Assembly (NCBI GenBank): GCA_942493375.1
Contig: OW818698.1
Location: 3,968,001 to 4,032,000, forward strand
Length of the DNA: 64,000 nucleotides
Source of the DNA: G942493375 sp942493375
GTDB taxonomy: Bacteria > Armatimonadota > UBA5829
Direction of reading: 5' to 3'
In this document: positions 61,708-64,000 of the stretch, in pieces
Layout: the number at the start of each line of letters is the position of its first letter
Numbering within the stretch: position 1 is the stretch's first letter
Position numbers and translations under genes: made by a program
The notes under the pieces: model-generated
Seen by the model: the letters and a program-made list of their open reading frames with translations, nothing else
Database searches by the model: none
Told to the model about the DNA's origin: nothing

Positions 61708-63036
61708 ATGAGTTACTATAAACTGATTCTTATTATCCTTGGACTAGCTGCCATTCAATTGGCTTTATGTTTACCATTATCTGCTGCTCCAAAGGGATCC
61801 AAATGGAAGATAGGCGAACCGATTGTTTGGTATTTTGCCGGGCCAGGATATTTCAACTATGTAAACGACCTCACTGTGTCTCAGCTTGTAGCTGGAGGAT
61901 GGAATCTTGGATGGGCATATAGCCGGGATGAACTGGATGTCTATCACCGGCACGGCATGAAAGCACTGGCAGCTATTGAAAACATGAATATGAGCGATCC
62001 TGCTCAGGTTAAACTTCTCGATGCAAAATTAGTCTGGTCTGATCATCCTGCAACATATGGTTACTGGATATGTGATGAACCGGCCTCTGATAAGTTTGAG
62101 AACATAGGTAAGGTTGTAGCATACCTGCGCAAACACGATCCAACGAAGCCTGCAGTAGTCAACCTGCTTCCAGTATTAGCTGTCCCGGACGGTGATGCAG
62201 TTAAAGCTTACCGGGCAAATCTGAAGAAGTTTATAAATACCGTCAAACCTGACGTGCTCAGCTATGACTTCTACCCATTTATGGTCAAAGGGGATGGAGT
62301 CTATTATTTTCTGAATTTAATGCTGATGCGCGAAGCGGCAATGAAGGCTGGTATACCGTTCATCAATATCACTCAGGCAATCGCCCACGAAAACCTGGGA
62401 TACCGGTGGCCGACTGAACCCGAAATGCGCTGGCTTAGTTATACGACACTTGCATACGGAGGCCAGGGATTATCCTGGTATATCTACAACGACCGTCTGG
62501 ATATCCCCGAATTGAGTGGTTTCTTCGCAGATACTCCTGATAGTAAGATTCCTAAGCCAAACTACTGGTGGGTATGTCGTATTAACCGGGATTTTGAGGC
62601 TATTGCAACCGAATTACTCCCGCTTAAGTCTATTGAGGCTTATCATGTAGGGCCGCATGCGAAACTAGGAAATCTCAATGATGACAGGTGGAAATTCCTG
62701 AAGGCTGATATCAAAGTGGACGAAGCTGCCTACTGGAATCGGCTGGTTGAACGCCATATTCCATATGGTGGAGTTGCTCTACCAGCAGACAGCCCATTCA
62801 AAGTTGAGAATACCCACAACCTGTTGCTGGGGTGCTTTGGCAAGTCTGGTAAACAGATCAGCCACATGCTGGTAGTCAACCTGGACTACAAGGATCCTGT
62901 AACAACAGTAATAACCGGTCCTGGACCATTGGACATTTTCCATTCCCCCACACGCAAGTGGATACAAAGTCCTGAAGACAACAGAGCAAAATTGAACCTT
63001 ACACCTGGTGGTGGAGTGTTAATCAGATTGAGATAG
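61708..63036 (+). CDS. Secreted glycosidase-like barrel protein
   Basis: The 442-residue protein begins with a signal peptide (LILIILGLAAIQLALCLPLSA) and has AGGAG seven bases upstream. It is mostly one barrel: GWNLGWAYSRDELDVYHRHG, YWICDEPA (Glu124), YDFYPF, FINITQ and PTEPEMRWLSYTTLAYGG then WYIYND, followed by a short beta domain. The DEP and Gln positions, and the P-x3-E-M/L-R helix, match 59728-61674 and 10317-13346. It is the smallest member, without accessory domains. It follows its paralogue by 33 bases. Confidence 0.75.
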   Translation: MSYYKLILIILGLAAIQLALCLPLSAAPKGSKWKIGEPIVWYFAGPGYFNYVNDLTVSQLVAGGWNLGWAYSRDELDVYHRHGMKALAAIENMNMSDPAQVKLLDAKLVWSDHPATYGYWICDEPASDKFENIGKVVAYLRKHDPTKPAVVNLLPVLAVPDGDAVKAYRANLKKFINTVKPDVLSYDFYPFMVKGDGVYYFLNLMLMREAAMKAGIPFINITQAIAHENLGYRWPTEPEMRWLSYTTLAYGGQGLSWYIYNDRLDIPELSGFFADTPDSKIPKPNYWWVCRINRDFEAIATELLPLKSIEAYHVGPHAKLGNLNDDRWKFLKADIKVDEAAYWNRLVERHIPYGGVALPADSPFKVENTHNLLLGCFGKSGKQISHMLVVNLDYKDPVTTVITGPGPLDIFHSPTRKWIQSPEDNRAKLNLTPGGGVLIRLR

Positions 63037-63073
63037 AATTAAGTTCTATAACTGTTTCAGGAAAGGTTGTTGT

Positions 63074-64000
63074 ATGCGTTATTTACTGTTAATAATAACT
63101 GTATTACTGATGGCTCTACCATGTTTTTCACAGCCGTTTGCTACGTTTACTCCTGGGCAAGCCAATGGACTTGAGCTGATGGATGCTCCGGATGGACGCT
63201 TTGAGAGCTTGAGCTTTGAAGGCAGGGATGTAGTAAGGCTCAGTAAAGGAACTGTTCCTGAAAGCAGTTATCTGTATTTTCGTTTTTCAAAGCTTGTAAG
63301 GGACCAACTGGGTCCTGAAGTATATCTGGTGATATATTTCTATGATGACAATATGGGTTCTGTTGGATTGGAATACAACAGTGAGTCGCACGCATATACT
63401 CCGGGTGAAGGATTTTTTATAGTTCCATCAAATAGATGGGAACGTACAGTATTACATATAACAAATGCACAGTTCTCTGGACGCCAGAATGCCGGTGCTG
63501 ATTTCCGGTTATCGGATATAGGTCGAATGCTGCATCTGGCAAAAATTGAAGTGTATTTCGAAAAACCTGACACTGTAGCATCTCTCGATAACGACAGGTT
63601 ACTAAAATACATCAAGGCTAATCCTGTAGCCACTGACATGTTTTACACGTTCGGGAACGATGCAGATTCGTCTCGGGCTGCCTTCTTCAAAATGCTTGGG
63701 GTTACAAGTATAGAAAGCTACGTGAGCTGGGAATCAGTTGAAGGTGCAGGAGAGGGCAAGTGGGACTGGTCTAATTGGGATAAGCAGGTTGCAATTCTTA
63801 AGAATGCAGGTCTAAAATGGGTTCCATTTCTAATATTGAGCCCGGCATATTCGACACCAAACTGGTTCAGGCAATCAAAAGAGCATTTTCCATGCAGGTG
63901 TCTGGAGCATGGGACTGATAGCAAAATTGAATCACTCTGGAATCCGAACCTGCCTAAATGGATAGACCGGTTTATTGGAGAATTCGCAAAACGATACAAA
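63074..64000 (+). CDS. Secreted GH14/GH42-like protein, cut by the window edge
   Basis: An open frame of 309 codons runs from ATG 63074 to the edge without a stop. GAAAGG lies about eight bases upstream. A signal peptide (MRYLLLIITVLLMALPCFS) precedes a beta-sandwich (about 20-190), and a barrel begins FFKMLGVTSIESYVSWESVE, DWSNWDKQVAILKNAGLKWV and LILSPAY, the strand 1-2 pattern of GH42/GH14-like enzymes. The catalytic residues lie beyond the window. It continues the series of secreted sugar-processing genes. Confidence 0.72.
   Translation, partial: MRYLLLIITVLLMALPCFSQPFATFTPGQANGLELMDAPDGRFESLSFEGRDVVRLSKGTVPESSYLYFRFSKLVRDQLGPEVYLVIYFYDDNMGSVGLEYNSESHAYTPGEGFFIVPSNRWERTVLHITNAQFSGRQNAGADFRLSDIGRMLHLAKIEVYFEKPDTVASLDNDRLLKYIKANPVATDMFYTFGNDADSSRAAFFKMLGVTSIESYVSWESVEGAGEGKWDWSNWDKQVAILKNAGLKWVPFLILSPAYSTPNWFRQSKEHFPCRCLEHGTDSKIESLWNPNLPKWIDRFIGEFAKRYK

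Overview
The window looks like an accessory, carbohydrate-focused stretch of a chromosome from Armatimonadota or a close relative. The main clue is two type IV prepilin-like genes (21401-22006 and 28130-28753, minus strand). Both carry the FTLIELL prepilin helix running into FPVFAKAREKARQ and a C-terminal H-X9-DG motif, a combination I associate with that phylum. Many secreted putative glycosidases, an AraR-type GntR/LacI regulator and frequent TTG/GTG starts fit this. No rRNA or tRNA gene was seen, and the assignment rests on recognition rather than a search.

Layout. 1-4152: end of a large clan-A glycosidase gene and a secreted parallel beta-helix protein. 4310-9104: indolepyruvate:ferredoxin oxidoreductase (iorA-iorB) facing a minus-strand pdhA-pdhB pair and a pterin carbinolamine dehydratase. 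9325-21123: an aldose-epimerase-like gene, then a six-gene minus-strand uronate/sugar cluster (DUF6259-type hydrolase, tagaturonate epimerase UxaE, SDR oxidoreductase, PPi-dependent phosphofructokinase, HAD hydrolase, secreted CBM9 protein). 21401-28753: two prepilin-like genes around a GntR/LacI regulator, a zinc-ribbon membrane protein, an esterase, an SGNH hydrolase broken by an in-frame TGA, and a HEAT-repeat protein. 28865-30276: a complete ISKra4-like insertion sequence with terminal inverted repeats and target duplication.

30409-38723: a tightly coupled plus-strand operon of DegT aminotransferase, neutral-ceramidase-like protein, SF2 helicase and a six-hairpin glycosidase-like protein. 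38988-43686: secreted DUF4091-type protein, peptidase U32-family protein and PfkB sugar kinase. 43731-52107: envelope and export genes (secreted caspase-like fusion, zinc-ribbon/FxLYD-like protein, ABC exporter with an STN-like partner, orphan secreted protein). 52178-55009: wbpA-wbpB-wbpD-like genes for a UDP-diacetamido-uronic acid. 55492-64000: enolase-superfamily enzyme, URO-D-family protein, DEDDh exonuclease, TIM-barrel-like protein and three secreted glycosidase-like proteins, the last cut by the window edge.

Together the genes suggest a heterotroph living on plant or microbial polysaccharide: secreted hydrolases and an esterase release sugars and uronic acids, the uxaE/SDR step sends tagaturonate toward mannonate, and the PPi-PFK, epimerase and kinase feed glycolysis. 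The most unusual items are the in-frame TGA splitting the SGNH gene before its catalytic Asp-His, three secreted barrel proteins sharing a DEP...Q pattern in place of the usual NEP...E pair, the helicase inside a hydrolase operon, a caspase/CsgG-like fusion, and several families of intergenic palindromes and heptamer repeats.
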